Assembly (NCBI GenBank): GCA_022072445.1
Contig: JAJVHV010000031.1
Location: forward strand, 62,001 to 126,000
Reading direction: 5' to 3'
DNA from: Phycisphaerae bacterium
GTDB taxonomy: Bacteria; Planctomycetota; Phycisphaerae; UBA1845; Fen-1342
DNA: 64,000 nucleotides
The notes beneath the pieces were generated by a model. It was not told where the DNA came from, did not search any database, and saw only the letters and a list, made by a program, of their open reading frames with translations. A program made the translations under genes and the position numbers. Within the stretch, counting starts at the first letter, position 1. Every line of letters begins with the position of its first letter. Below, piece by piece: positions 39,525-48,355 of this stretch.

Positions 39525-41255
39525 CTACGTCAGCAGCGCGACAAAGAGGTCGATGTCGAAGCCGTCGACGTTGCCGTCGCCGTTCAGATCGCCGTTGTCG
39601 ATGTCGCAGCCGGGATGGTCGGCGGTGTACCCGGCCGGATCGGTCAGAGCCTGCACGAAGTGCTCGATGTCGAAGCCGTCCACCGCGCAGTCGCAGTTCA
39701 TGTCGCCGGGCGGGAACGAGATGCAGAAGCTGCTGATCCAGGTGCTCCAACCGCCGGCATCCTGGAATTCGCCGATCAGCCAGAAGACCGTGTCGTTGGT
39801 CGGGTCGAGCCGCAGATCGAAGTAGTCGCCCCAGCGGCCGCTGGCGGTCGCCGTGCCGATCTTGTCCTGCGTCAGGGCGCCCATCGTGCCGGCGGCGTCG
39901 CCGACCTTGCGGCCGGTGTGGCGCACGCTGGCGAAACGGTTGGCGCTGCTGGCGGCGACGACGATACCGATGTCGTTCTTCACGTTCTTGGCCAAGGCCG
40001 GGAACCAGGTGTGGACGGCGTTGCCGCTGTCGCTGCCGGCGTCGATGTTGCCCTGCTGCGCGACCGTCACGGAGCCGCTGATCGGCCAGTTGTTGGTGTT
40101 CAACTCGTACCAGCGGGCCTGGTTCTTGCTGCTGAGGCGCACGCCATGGCCGGCGAGCAGTTTTCCGCCGCGCCAGAAGCAGTTGATGATGCGGCCGTCG
40201 AGCACGTCGATGTTACCGCCGCCGGAGTTGGGGGCGCCACCGGTCGGATAGGCGAACGAAGAGACGGCGACCGAGGTGCTGTTCAGCACGGGCGTCGTGG
40301 TGGGGTTTCGAATGGCGTGAATGGTCAGATGCGTGGTATCCGCCTCGGAGACGAAGAACGCCGCGTTGGCCGTGCCGTAGTGCGCCGTCGCCTGAACCGA
40401 CGCGGCCCCGCCGTCGCGCACGTCCTTGATGCTCGCGGCGCCGCCGCTGAGCAGGGGGGTCTTGTCGAAGCAGCGGAACAGGACGCCGCCGAACCCGCCG
40501 TTGTTCAGGCCGAACAGGTTGCCGGTGACGTAGTAGGCCGTACCGTCGTAGCCGAAGCCGGGGTAGTCGACCCAATACGTGTTCGCGCCGACGGTGACGA
40601 CGGCGTTCGTGCGATACTTGAACCAGGTGCCGTTCGGGTCGCCATCGTCGGAAACGGCGATGCAGATCCAGGCTTGCGTACTGCCGTAGACTTCGAGCGC
40701 GACCACGACGAAGCGACCGGTGTAGTGGTCGTAGTAGCACTTCGGATCGAACGTGAAGTTGCCCGCGCCGACCGATTCGAAGAAGCCAGGGCTGCCCGAG
40801 TTATCGAGGCGCTGCTGGAACGTCTTCACGCCGGTCGCCTTGTTGAAAAAGGCGATCTCCATGTTGACGGTTTCGACAATGTGGTCCTGACCGACCGCCA
40901 GCGTCGGATCGGGCGGGCTCCAGGGCGACTGAGAAATGCCGGGGAACAGCATGCCCGGCGTGGTGCGGACTTCGTCGGTCAGCTCGCCGGCGATCATGTC
41001 GTTGGGCGTACCGACGGGTTTGGTGCGGTCGCGCCAGTGAATGGGCAGGTGATCGCGGACGATGGTGACCGGACCGGTGTACGGATTGGGATCACGGATT
41101 TGCGGGTTGAAAATCCGCGTGTCGATAATCTCGGCCTCGGCGGTGCTCGACGCGACCGCGCCGGGCTCGGTCAGGTCGATGACCTCCGGCGCCGGCTGCT
41201 GCGCGAACGCGCTCACCGCCGCCAATGCCACAAGGCTCACCAGGAAACGTCGCAT
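39525..41255 (-). CDS. Secreted protein with dockerin-like tag
   Basis: 576 residues; ATG at 41255 with AAAGGAGG eight bases upstream and signal peptide MRRFLVSLVALAAVSAFAQQ. The body (residues 60-500) resembles bacterial sialidase-like or lectin-like propeller proteins (ISQSPWSPPDPTLAVGQDHI; DPKCYYDHYTGRFVVVALE; WICIAVSDDGDPNGTWFKYR), but no catalytic Asp/Arg set is recognised. The last 65 residues are two dockerin-like loops (GDMNCDCAVDGFDIEHFVQAL; GDLNGDGNVDGFDIDLFVALL). The fourth protein in the window with this tag, and the only one transcribed leftward beside the MgtC-like gene. Confidence 0.85.
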   Translation of the reverse strand: MRRFLVSLVALAAVSAFAQQPAPEVIDLTEPGAVASSTAEAEIIDTRIFNPQIRDPNPYTGPVTIVRDHLPIHWRDRTKPVGTPNDMIAGELTDEVRTTPGMLFPGISQSPWSPPDPTLAVGQDHIVETVNMEIAFFNKATGVKTFQQRLDNSGSPGFFESVGAGNFTFDPKCYYDHYTGRFVVVALEVYGSTQAWICIAVSDDGDPNGTWFKYRTNAVVTVGANTYWVDYPGFGYDGTAYYVTGNLFGLNNGGFGGVLFRCFDKTPLLSGGAASIKDVRDGGAASVQATAHYGTANAAFFVSEADTTHLTIHAIRNPTTTPVLNSTSVAVSSFAYPTGGAPNSGGGNIDVLDGRIINCFWRGGKLLAGHGVRLSSKNQARWYELNTNNWPISGSVTVAQQGNIDAGSDSGNAVHTWFPALAKNVKNDIGIVVAASSANRFASVRHTGRKVGDAAGTMGALTQDKIGTATASGRWGDYFDLRLDPTNDTVFWLIGEFQDAGGWSTWISSFCISFPPGDMNCDCAVDGFDIEHFVQALTDPAGYTADHPGCDIDNGDLNGDGNVDGFDIDLFVALLT

Positions 41256-41460
41256 GCGTCATGCCTCCTTTTGTGTGGTGTGAATTCGTGAGCCGGGTGG
41301 GTGCAAGAAGGGGCAGGCCCGAAAACGCACCGTCGCCAGCATCCCAGATCGCCCGTTGCCGGGCACGCATGTATCCTATTATGGCCGTGTCAGTTGCGGC
41401 TTTCAACGGGAAATGCGCGGAATCCACGCGGCGAATTCTCGGTCCTGGCGAGAAGGTCTC

Positions 41461-42102
41461 ATGAACGACTTGTTACGATTGCTGGCGGCGTGCGTGGCCG
41501 GCGGGATTATCGGGTTCGAGCGCGAGGTACACGACAAGCCGGCCGGTTTGCGGACCAACGTCATGATCTGCCTCGGCGCGGCGCTTTTCGCGATCGTCTC
41601 GATACGGTTCTCGGCGGGCGTCGACGGCGCGAGCGGCGACCCGGCGCGCATCGCCGCGCAGGTGGTGACGGGCGTCGGATTTCTGGGAGCCGGGGCGATC
41701 ATCCAGGCGCGGGGGGGCGCGGTACTGGGACTGACGACGGCGGCGACGATCTGGACGGTGGCGAGTATCGGACTGGCGTTCGGGGCGGGGCGATTCGGTC
41801 TCGGAGCCGTGGCGACGGCCATCGCGTGCGGGATTCTCTTCGGACTGAGCCGCGTGGAGCAGCGGATTGCGCGGTGGCGCACGACCGACCACCTCGAAGT
41901 GCTGACGCAGGCCGCCGCGGACAGCGAACGCCTGATGGCGTACAGCCGGACGTGCGGCGTGGAGCTGCGGATGCGCTACGCGTCGAAAGTCGAAAGCGGG
42001 TACTCTTTTCACCTTCGGGTGAGCGGGCCGAAGGCGGCGATCGACGGGTTCACAGCGGGACTGATCGCGGAGCCGTACGTGATTCAGATGCGCGAGGCGT
42101 AG
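41461..42102 (+). CDS. MgtC/SapB family membrane protein
   Basis: 213 residues from the ATG at 41461 (AGAAGG upstream; an earlier in-frame start is rejected because homology begins here). The opening LLRLLAACVAGGIIGFEREVHDKPAGLRTNVMICLGAALFAIVS and GVGFLGAGAIIQARGGAVLGLTTAATIWTVASIGLAFGAG are the diagnostic MgtC motifs. MgtC proteins are inner-membrane modulators linked to magnesium limitation and ATP synthase control in pathogens; in free-living bacteria the role is less clear. A cytoplasmic ACT-like tail covers residues 140-213. Confidence 0.92.
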   Translation: MNDLLRLLAACVAGGIIGFEREVHDKPAGLRTNVMICLGAALFAIVSIRFSAGVDGASGDPARIAAQVVTGVGFLGAGAIIQARGGAVLGLTTAATIWTVASIGLAFGAGRFGLGAVATAIACGILFGLSRVEQRIARWRTTDHLEVLTQAAADSERLMAYSRTCGVELRMRYASKVESGYSFHLRVSGPKAAIDGFTAGLIAEPYVIQMREA

Positions 42103-42161
42103 CCACGAAGCACAGCCGGGCGTAGAACAGCGCGCGGCGCACTCAGCAAGGGCCGGTCGGC

Positions 42162-43943
42162 ATGGGACGCGAGATTCGGATTCTGCTGTTTGTCGAGCCG
42201 TACTGCGTTCGGTCCGGGCCGGACGATTTCCGGACACCGTTCGAGCTGTTTCGGCGGCTGGCGGCGACGCTGGGGATGAATCCGGGCGTCGAGACGGCGC
42301 TGATCTGCAGCACGGCGCAGCAGGCGCGTCCGGGTCCGCCGGTGCGGTTTCTGACGCCGGCGGCATTCGGTGTTGACGAGGCGCCGGAGCGCGACTGGCA
42401 GGAGAAGTGGGTGCGGATGCTGCGCGACGAGTCGGTCGCGGGCTGGAGCGACTTCTACCGGCAGGCGGTGCGTGAGTTTCGGCCGACGTTGGCGTATGCC
42501 TGGAACAAGAACAGCTCGTTCGTCGAAGGTTGTCGCCGCGCGGGCGCGCCGGTGATCACCTTCGAATATGGCGGGTGTCGTGCGCCGTCGGGATTTCGCA
42601 TTTCGGTCGACCCGGGCGGATTCGGCCCCGAGTCGGCGCTGGCGACGACGCCCTTCGAGGCGAACGACGCCGACGCGGAGAGCGGCTGGGAGTGGGCTGG
42701 CCGGCATCTGCATCGGGACGTGGTGGAATCGTTTGTGCCGGACGGCGGGGCAGCGTCCGCGGGCCGGCTGCGGGTGTGCGTGCTGCTTCAGAAAGAGGAC
42801 GACGTCAATTTCCTGCTTTGGCCGTCATTCGGGAGCATGCGTGAGTTCGTCGAGCAGACGCTCGCGTCGCTGACGGCGTGTGACGGCGTACAGGTGACGC
42901 TGCGGCCGCACCCGGCGGGGCTGGAGGACTATCGTCCGCTGGTGGCCGAGCGCTTCGCGCGCGTGCACGTGGATGACGGCTCGCGCGACTTCTATCAGTC
43001 GCTGCTGAACTACGACTGCCTGCTGACGTTGAACTCCGCGGCGGGATTCGAGGCGCTGGCCTGCGGCGTTCCGGTGCTGACGTTTTCGGCCGGCTTCTAT
43101 GACTGCGGAACACGGGCGGCGAACGGAGCGGCGGACATTGCGGCGTTTGTTCAGCAGGTGCGGCGTAACGAATACTGGTCGCCACAGCGGCGAAGGCAGG
43201 CGGGCGCGTTTCTGCATCGCCTGGTTAATCACTATTCGATTCCGCAAGACATGCTGCTGGAGGCGGGATTTCACGTGGCGCTGGCGCGCGAGCTGTCGGG
43301 GCTGAGCGTGGCGGCGGCGGCGGAGTGGTTCGAGCGGCGGCCGGCGCGGCTCGCGGAGCTGGTGGCGCAGTGCGGCGTGTCGATGGGACAGGCGCAGATC
43401 AGCACGCTGAAGCACGAGAACCACCTGAAGGGGCTCACGCTTCAGCGGATCGATCGGCGCCTCGAGTCGGAGCTTGCCGCGCTGCTCGAGCAGAATCACC
43501 GCCACGGGCTGTCGTTTGGCGAGCTGAATCGCCGCGTCGAATCCATCGCGCAGTCCGTCGGCCAACTGGCACAGCAAAACCACCTGACGCGCGAATCGCT
43601 TGACGCGCTGGCCCGGCGGCTGGACGGGTTGGCGGCGGCGCTGGAGGCGCTGGGGGCCGAGAACCATGCGAAGAATCTGTCGTGGACGGACCTGACGCAG
43701 GCCAACGCGCAGCGCGACGAACGGCTGGCCGAGCTCGAGCGGCAGAACCACCTCGTGCAGCAGGCGCAGGCCGCGCAGGCCGAAGTCGCCCAGCAGCAGC
43801 GGACGCTCGAACGGCGGCTGGAGCAGCTCGACGCGGCGCTCGACGAGCTGCAACGTGGCGCGGCCGTCATGCGGAGCCGGCTGGACGAGCTGGCGATACC
43901 GTTTGTGCTGCGCTGGATGCGGCGACGGGGTGGAGCTGCGTAG
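42162..43943 (+). CDS. Capsule-type glycosyltransferase with NH-motif coiled-coil tail
   Basis: 593 residues. Residues 195-370 match the capsule polysaccharide/CDP-glycerol-type transferase fold (VTLRPHPAGLEDYRPLVAERF, SLLNYDCLLTLNSAAGFEALACGVPVLTFSAGFYDCG), as in KpsC/KpsS-like proteins. Residues 405-560 are a predicted coiled coil made of about five imperfect repeats, each with an (E/Q)NH element (ENHLKGLTLQRIDRRLES, QNHRHGLSFGELNRRVES, QNHLTRESLDALARRLDG, ENHAKNLSWTDLTQ, QNHLVQQAQ). The pairing is unusual; the tail may oligomerise the enzyme or tether it. Substrate unknown. Confidence 0.72.
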   Translation: MGREIRILLFVEPYCVRSGPDDFRTPFELFRRLAATLGMNPGVETALICSTAQQARPGPPVRFLTPAAFGVDEAPERDWQEKWVRMLRDESVAGWSDFYRQAVREFRPTLAYAWNKNSSFVEGCRRAGAPVITFEYGGCRAPSGFRISVDPGGFGPESALATTPFEANDADAESGWEWAGRHLHRDVVESFVPDGGAASAGRLRVCVLLQKEDDVNFLLWPSFGSMREFVEQTLASLTACDGVQVTLRPHPAGLEDYRPLVAERFARVHVDDGSRDFYQSLLNYDCLLTLNSAAGFEALACGVPVLTFSAGFYDCGTRAANGAADIAAFVQQVRRNEYWSPQRRRQAGAFLHRLVNHYSIPQDMLLEAGFHVALARELSGLSVAAAAEWFERRPARLAELVAQCGVSMGQAQISTLKHENHLKGLTLQRIDRRLESELAALLEQNHRHGLSFGELNRRVESIAQSVGQLAQQNHLTRESLDALARRLDGLAAALEALGAENHAKNLSWTDLTQANAQRDERLAELERQNHLVQQAQAAQAEVAQQQRTLERRLEQLDAALDELQRGAAVMRSRLDELAIPFVLRWMRRRGGAA

Positions 43944-43987
43944 TCCATGGCGAGAACATGGTGACGGAGGGACAGCGCGAGCATTGG

Positions 43988-44947
43988 TCAGGCAGTTGGC
44001 CCGGAGCGGTACGGGCCCAAGAACTTGGGCCCATTGAAGTGGATCATGTGGTCCGGATTGTCGGCTATCCAGACCTCGGTCTCCCAGGCGATTTGGGCAG
44101 CATACTTGCGAAACTCGGCGGTCGAAGGGAAAGCGGTTACGTAGATCGTATCGGCCGGACATTGCGCGAGCACTTGCTTCAGCTCACGCTGGCGCTTCGG
44201 TGAAATCGGACCGTGCGATGTGACGGCTTCGACAATGTAGAGCCAGTTCTTCTCGCGTTGATACAAGATGATGTCGGGGAGCTTTTGATGCTCGGATGCG
44301 ACGACGCTCAATGCGGCGAGGGCGGCAGCTTCGAGTGTAATTTGCTTGTCAGCGGTGTCACCCACGTAGAGCACTTCGGCACCGGGCGCAAATCGAGGGC
44401 CGAATTCCTCGATGATGGCGACTTGAAGCTTGTTGTGCCTCCCCGGAGACAGGTAGAGAGTTCTTCCGTCGGGAAGGCGCAGCGGGACGCGGTTCGCGTC
44501 GCGGGCGCGTGAATACGCGGCCTGGAGTGAGCCGAACTGTTCAAGAAAACGAGCAAGCTGGTCGCGAAACTCACGATCATCTCCATAGGCACGTATGACG
44601 GCCGTGACGTGGTCTGTCAGCCGGTAGACAGTCTTGCCACTATTCGTCGGTCGCGAGGGATCGTCAGGGTTGCGATCGACGACGCGCGCCTGCTCGAACT
44701 GGTGGATCGTTTGGCGGCGGACAGTCTCGCGCGTATTGGGTGCGTACTGTTTTCCGTACGCCGCGCGCATGAACTCCATGATGTCCACGATTCGAAGATG
44801 TGGTTGCTCGGCACTGCCCCACGCGGTTCTCGGCCCGATTCGGGCAAGCGCCAGCAGCGTAAGGGCGGACCGCTCATTTCTCTGCGCCGCCGGAAGCCCA
44901 AGCGCAGCGAGGAATCTGATCGCCTCGTTGATTCTTCTCTTGCTCAA
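43988..44947 (-). CDS. BsuBI/PstI-family type II restriction endonuclease
   Basis: 319 residues. The C-terminal half carries the family motif: VLYVGDTADKQITLEAAALAAL, PDIILYQREKNWLYIVEAVTSHGPISPKRQREL, with the catalytic PD...E arrangement. BsuBI and PstI cut CTGCAG. The gene starts with TTG at 44947 inside the methyltransferase stop (TTGA), so translation is coupled. An N-terminal helical region of about 140 residues precedes the nuclease core. It should cut unmodified CTGCAG DNA; that site occurs several times in this window. Confidence 0.93.
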   Translation of the reverse strand: MSKRRINEAIRFLAALGLPAAQRNERSALTLLALARIGPRTAWGSAEQPHLRIVDIMEFMRAAYGKQYAPNTRETVRRQTIHQFEQARVVDRNPDDPSRPTNSGKTVYRLTDHVTAVIRAYGDDREFRDQLARFLEQFGSLQAAYSRARDANRVPLRLPDGRTLYLSPGRHNKLQVAIIEEFGPRFAPGAEVLYVGDTADKQITLEAAALAALSVVASEHQKLPDIILYQREKNWLYIVEAVTSHGPISPKRQRELKQVLAQCPADTIYVTAFPSTAEFRKYAAQIAWETEVWIADNPDHMIHFNGPKFLGPYRSGPTA

Positions 44948-46545
44948 CGCGACGTCCCCAAGAGGTCGTGAGCAATGGGGCCATCAATCCCAAGCACGGC
45001 CAGCACCAAGGATTCCACAACGTCGGGATTGAACCTGTCGGCTTCGCGGACTGCGGAGCCGATTTGACGGACGACTCCCAGGTCGGGAAACGGCATGGTA
45101 CGAATCTCGGTCGCGTTTACCTGCGTATTGCCGCTCAGCATGCGGAAGTAGCGATCGAGAAGCGACGAATTGAAGAGTGCTGCTAGTCCGAGGGTCTCGG
45201 ATTCGGTGAGTTCTCGCCGGGAGTGATAAACATAATTCACATGATTCTCAATCGCGATCTGGAGCGGCCAGCGCCCGTGACTTGGAAGGAAACAACTGGC
45301 TGTGAGCCGGCGGTGTTCCTCCTTCGCGCTGAAGCGCCGGAGTAGGACGTAGTTCCGCGCGGCGAGAAGGAGCTTTTCGGATCCGCCGCACGCACGAAAG
45401 GCCAAGGGCTTTCCATTCTTGCTAGCCGGCCACCGCGTCTCAAACGGGCGAATGTTGTGCGGCAGAATCAAGGGTACGGAATAGGCGTGATCGGCAGCGT
45501 GCAAAAGATACCGCTTCGCGCGAAACGTGACGACGGGGCCAGTGGAGATTTGCAATCCGTGCTCGACGAAGCGGGCTGGCCAGGATTCGACGGCGGCGAT
45601 GATTCTCGCATCGGCCCTACTCCGTGGAATGCGAATCAGATGATCGCCGCACGCATCGTCGATGACGCAGGATCGGCGAAAGCGGGTTTGCCTATCCACG
45701 CCATCCAAGTCCGCCCCGTGGCTCGTGCTGACTGTGACCGTTGCAGCTGCAATCGCGCCTTTCTGGCAGAGTGTGATCACGTTCTCCTGAAGCACGTCCG
45801 ACCCTTCGAAAGTGTCGCTGCGCGAGTCGAAGAGGTGGATATGTTTGAGTGTCATGCGCTCGAATAACCAACGACGAAACTCGCGGAAGTACAGGCCGCT
45901 GCAGAAGCTCCGCGGTGTGATGGCAACAAGCTCGCCTCCGGGGCGAAGCAGGGCGGCCGCCGTCGCCATGAAAAGCGCATAGATGTTGGGGTGGCCGCGA
46001 ATGATGCGCTGAAACGCGCGTGCGTGTGGCGACTCGCTGGTTAACTTAAAGTAGGGTGGATTCATGAGAACCGCGTCGAACTCACTGGAACCGTCTCCGT
46101 TGCCGAACAGCAGCTTTTGCCCGAACGTCGACTGGTTGCTGAGGACAAAATCGGTCTGGTCGATGGTGTAGCTCATCTCGTGACCGGCATCGCGCAAGGC
46201 GCGGCGGCAGTACTTCATCTGCTCGTCGAGCAGTGGCACGACGGCCGCGTCGGTCTCGACGAGAACGAAGTCTGCCGACCGAGGCGCGCGGAGGCGAACG
46301 AGGCGATCGCAGAGCGCAGCCGACAGAATCCCCGTTCCAGCGCCAGCATCGAGGATTCTGATACGTCCGGACGGCGTGGAGAGAAGTCCGGCCATAAACG
46401 ATGCGACGCTGCTCGGCGTGAAAAACTGGCCGAGTTTCTTACGCCGGTGAACCGAGGTTTGTGTTGCGTGTCGGCGCTGAAGCGCGACGGCGACGCCGAG
46501 CAAATCGGTCGCCGTCGGTTCCAGTTGTTGCGCCGTGTGCGTCAC
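44944..46545 (-). CDS. Adenine-specific DNA methyltransferase, restriction partner
   Basis: 533 residues from a GTG at 46545. The amino-adenine methyltransferase motifs are present: GQFFTPSSVASFMAGLL, AdoMet site IRILDAGAGTGILSAAL, and catalytic NPPYF in VLMNPPYFKL. LVAITPRSFCSGLYFREFRRWL is typical of the PstI/BsuBI methyltransferase family. It lies upstream of, and overlaps by four bases, the BsuBI/PstI-type nuclease gene, so the two form a complete R-M pair that should methylate adenine in CTGCAG. Having the methyltransferase first allows protection before the nuclease appears. Confidence 0.93.
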   Translation of the reverse strand: MTHTAQQLEPTATDLLGVAVALQRRHATQTSVHRRKKLGQFFTPSSVASFMAGLLSTPSGRIRILDAGAGTGILSAALCDRLVRLRAPRSADFVLVETDAAVVPLLDEQMKYCRRALRDAGHEMSYTIDQTDFVLSNQSTFGQKLLFGNGDGSSEFDAVLMNPPYFKLTSESPHARAFQRIIRGHPNIYALFMATAAALLRPGGELVAITPRSFCSGLYFREFRRWLFERMTLKHIHLFDSRSDTFEGSDVLQENVITLCQKGAIAAATVTVSTSHGADLDGVDRQTRFRRSCVIDDACGDHLIRIPRSRADARIIAAVESWPARFVEHGLQISTGPVVTFRAKRYLLHAADHAYSVPLILPHNIRPFETRWPASKNGKPLAFRACGGSEKLLLAARNYVLLRRFSAKEEHRRLTASCFLPSHGRWPLQIAIENHVNYVYHSRRELTESETLGLAALFNSSLLDRYFRMLSGNTQVNATEIRTMPFPDLGVVRQIGSAVREADRFNPDVVESLVLAVLGIDGPIAHDLLGTSR

Positions 46546-46772
46546 TGTGTCGCTTCCGCTATCGAATCGCCGCGCAGCGAGTCGCCCGGGTCTGTGGCCA
46601 TACGACCAAAAAGGCTACCACGCGGGCCTGGGCACAGCAAGTCTCGTTCGGGAATTGTCAGGATCGATGCTTGCCGTCGGGCTGGAGGCAGAAGCACAGA
46701 TGTGACGTGCAGAAGATCGGACTTCCGCAATACCCCGGACGCCGCCAAACTGCGCGAAATCCAGCCACCCAT

Positions 46773-47816
46773 TCAAGGCCGACGCCGCGTGCGCAGCAGC
46801 CCCGCGCGTGGTTCGAGTGATAGATCGGCGATGCGTCCGCCGCGCAGCCGCTGCAAGCCCAGCGCCGCGATCATCGCCGCGTTGTCGGTGCAGTATTTCA
46901 TCGGCGTGAGGTGCAGCTTGAGGCCCTGGGAGTCACAGGCAATCGCGAGCTCGCGGCGCAGGGCCGAGTTTGCGGCGACGCCACCGCCGACGACGACGTT
47001 CGACACAGCGCAGAGGCGCGCCGCCAGCGTCGTCTTGCGGACGAGGACGTCGACCAGCGCGACCTGGAAGCTGGCGGCGATGTCGGCCACCTGTTGAGGC
47101 GAGAGATGGGCGACAGTGCCGTACTTGCGGCCCGCGCCGTAGACGTGATAGAGGACGGCGGTCTTGAGGCCGCTGTAGGAGAAATCCAGGCTCTCCCGCC
47201 CCAGCCAGGTGCGTGGAAAGTCGATGGCCCGCGGGTCGCCGCGCTCGGCCAGCTTGTCGATGAGCGGCCCACCGGGATAGCCGAGCTCGAGGATGGCCGC
47301 GACCTTGTCGAAGGCCTCGCCCGCCGCATCGTCGATCGTCTCGCCCAGCAGGTCGATCTCCAGGAAGCTGCGCACGAGATAGAGCGAGGTGTGTCCGCCG
47401 GAGACGACCAGGGCGACAGCCGGCCAGGGTGGGTCTGGGCAGGCGAGGGCGGCGCTGGTGGCGTGCGCCTCGATGTGGTCGACGGCGACGAGCGGCAGGT
47501 CCCAAGACCACGCGAGCGTTTTGGCGGCCATGACTCCGACCATCAGTGAGCCGATCAGGCCGGGGCCGTCGGTGACGGCGATAGCGCTCAGATCGGCGGG
47601 TGCGACGTCTGCCATCGACAATGCCTCGGCGATGATCGGTTGGATGCGCTCGATGTGGGCGCGCGAAGCAATCTCCGGGACGACGCCGCCATACCTTCGA
47701 TGCAGGTCGATCTGGGAGCTGACAAGATTGCAGCGGACGTCGGTTGCGCCGCTGAGGACGGCAGCGGAGGTTTCGTCACAGGAGGTTTCGATTCCGAGGA
47801 TGCGGGTCGGCGGCAT
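46773..47816 (-). CDS. tsaD: tRNA threonylcarbamoyltransferase TsaD
   Basis: 347 residues, the normal length. It transfers the threonylcarbamoyl group to A37 of ANN-decoding tRNAs. Motifs: ILGIETSCDETSAAVL, YGGVVPEIASRAHIERI, HIEAH (metal ligands), VALVVSGGHTSLY, DDAAGEAFDKVA, YPGGPLIDKLAERG, FSYSGLKTA, NVVVGGGVAANSALR and CTDNAAMIA. All metal- and nucleotide-binding residues expected for the family are visible. The gene is isolated: a 227-base gap separates it from the methyltransferase and a repeat array lies upstream. Confidence 0.97.
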   Translation of the reverse strand: MPPTRILGIETSCDETSAAVLSGATDVRCNLVSSQIDLHRRYGGVVPEIASRAHIERIQPIIAEALSMADVAPADLSAIAVTDGPGLIGSLMVGVMAAKTLAWSWDLPLVAVDHIEAHATSAALACPDPPWPAVALVVSGGHTSLYLVRSFLEIDLLGETIDDAAGEAFDKVAAILELGYPGGPLIDKLAERGDPRAIDFPRTWLGRESLDFSYSGLKTAVLYHVYGAGRKYGTVAHLSPQQVADIAASFQVALVDVLVRKTTLAARLCAVSNVVVGGGVAANSALRRELAIACDSQGLKLHLTPMKYCTDNAAMIAALGLQRLRGGRIADLSLEPRAGLLRTRRRP

Positions 47817-48355
47817 GGGGCGACATTGTAGGCGAGCGGCGAGTGGTCAGACGCGCGGCAGGTCAGAATGCGGCAGACAGGCTGAAGCCTGTCTCCACAC
47901 AAGGAAGATCGCCTGTCTCCACACAAGGACGATAGCCTGCCTCGCGCGGCAGGTCAGAATGCGGCAGACAGGCTGAAGCCTGTCTCCACACAAGGAAGAT
48001 AGCCTGCCTCGCGCGGCAGGTCAGAATGCGGCAGACAGGCCGGGCAGGTCAGAATGCGGCAGACAGGCTGAAGCCTGTCTCCACACAAGGAAGATAGCCT
48101 GTCTCCAAAAACACAAGGAAGATCGCCTGCCTCCACACAAGGAAGATAGCCTGTCTCCACACTGGGAGTCGGCAACGACAGGCTGACGACAGGCTGATAG
48201 CCTGTCTCCACACAATGATAGCCTGTCTCCACACAATGACAGCCTGTCTCCACACGATGATAGCCTGTCTCCACACGATGAGACGACGAAGCCGGCCGAG
48301 TGTCGCCACCCGGCCGGCGTCGCGTTGAACGGGAAGAGTCGAGGCTACGTAGTCG
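47817..48355. repeat. Array of CCTGTCTCCACACAAGG repeats
   Basis: No gene is supported. From about 47853 to 48282 a short unit AGCCTGTCTCCACACAAGGA recurs about 10 times, at irregular spacing, interleaved with longer copies containing GCGGCAGACAGGCTGAAGCC, including the perfect stem AGACAGGCTGAAGCCTGTCT. Spacing varies and the repeats abut each other, so there are no unique spacers. Minus-strand frames read as runs of VWRQAI. Confidence 0.85.

Noticed and set aside
47853-48282. Repeat array looked like a CRISPR
   Set aside because: Repeats abut or overlap, spacing is irregular and there are no unique spacers of constant length; no cas genes are near.
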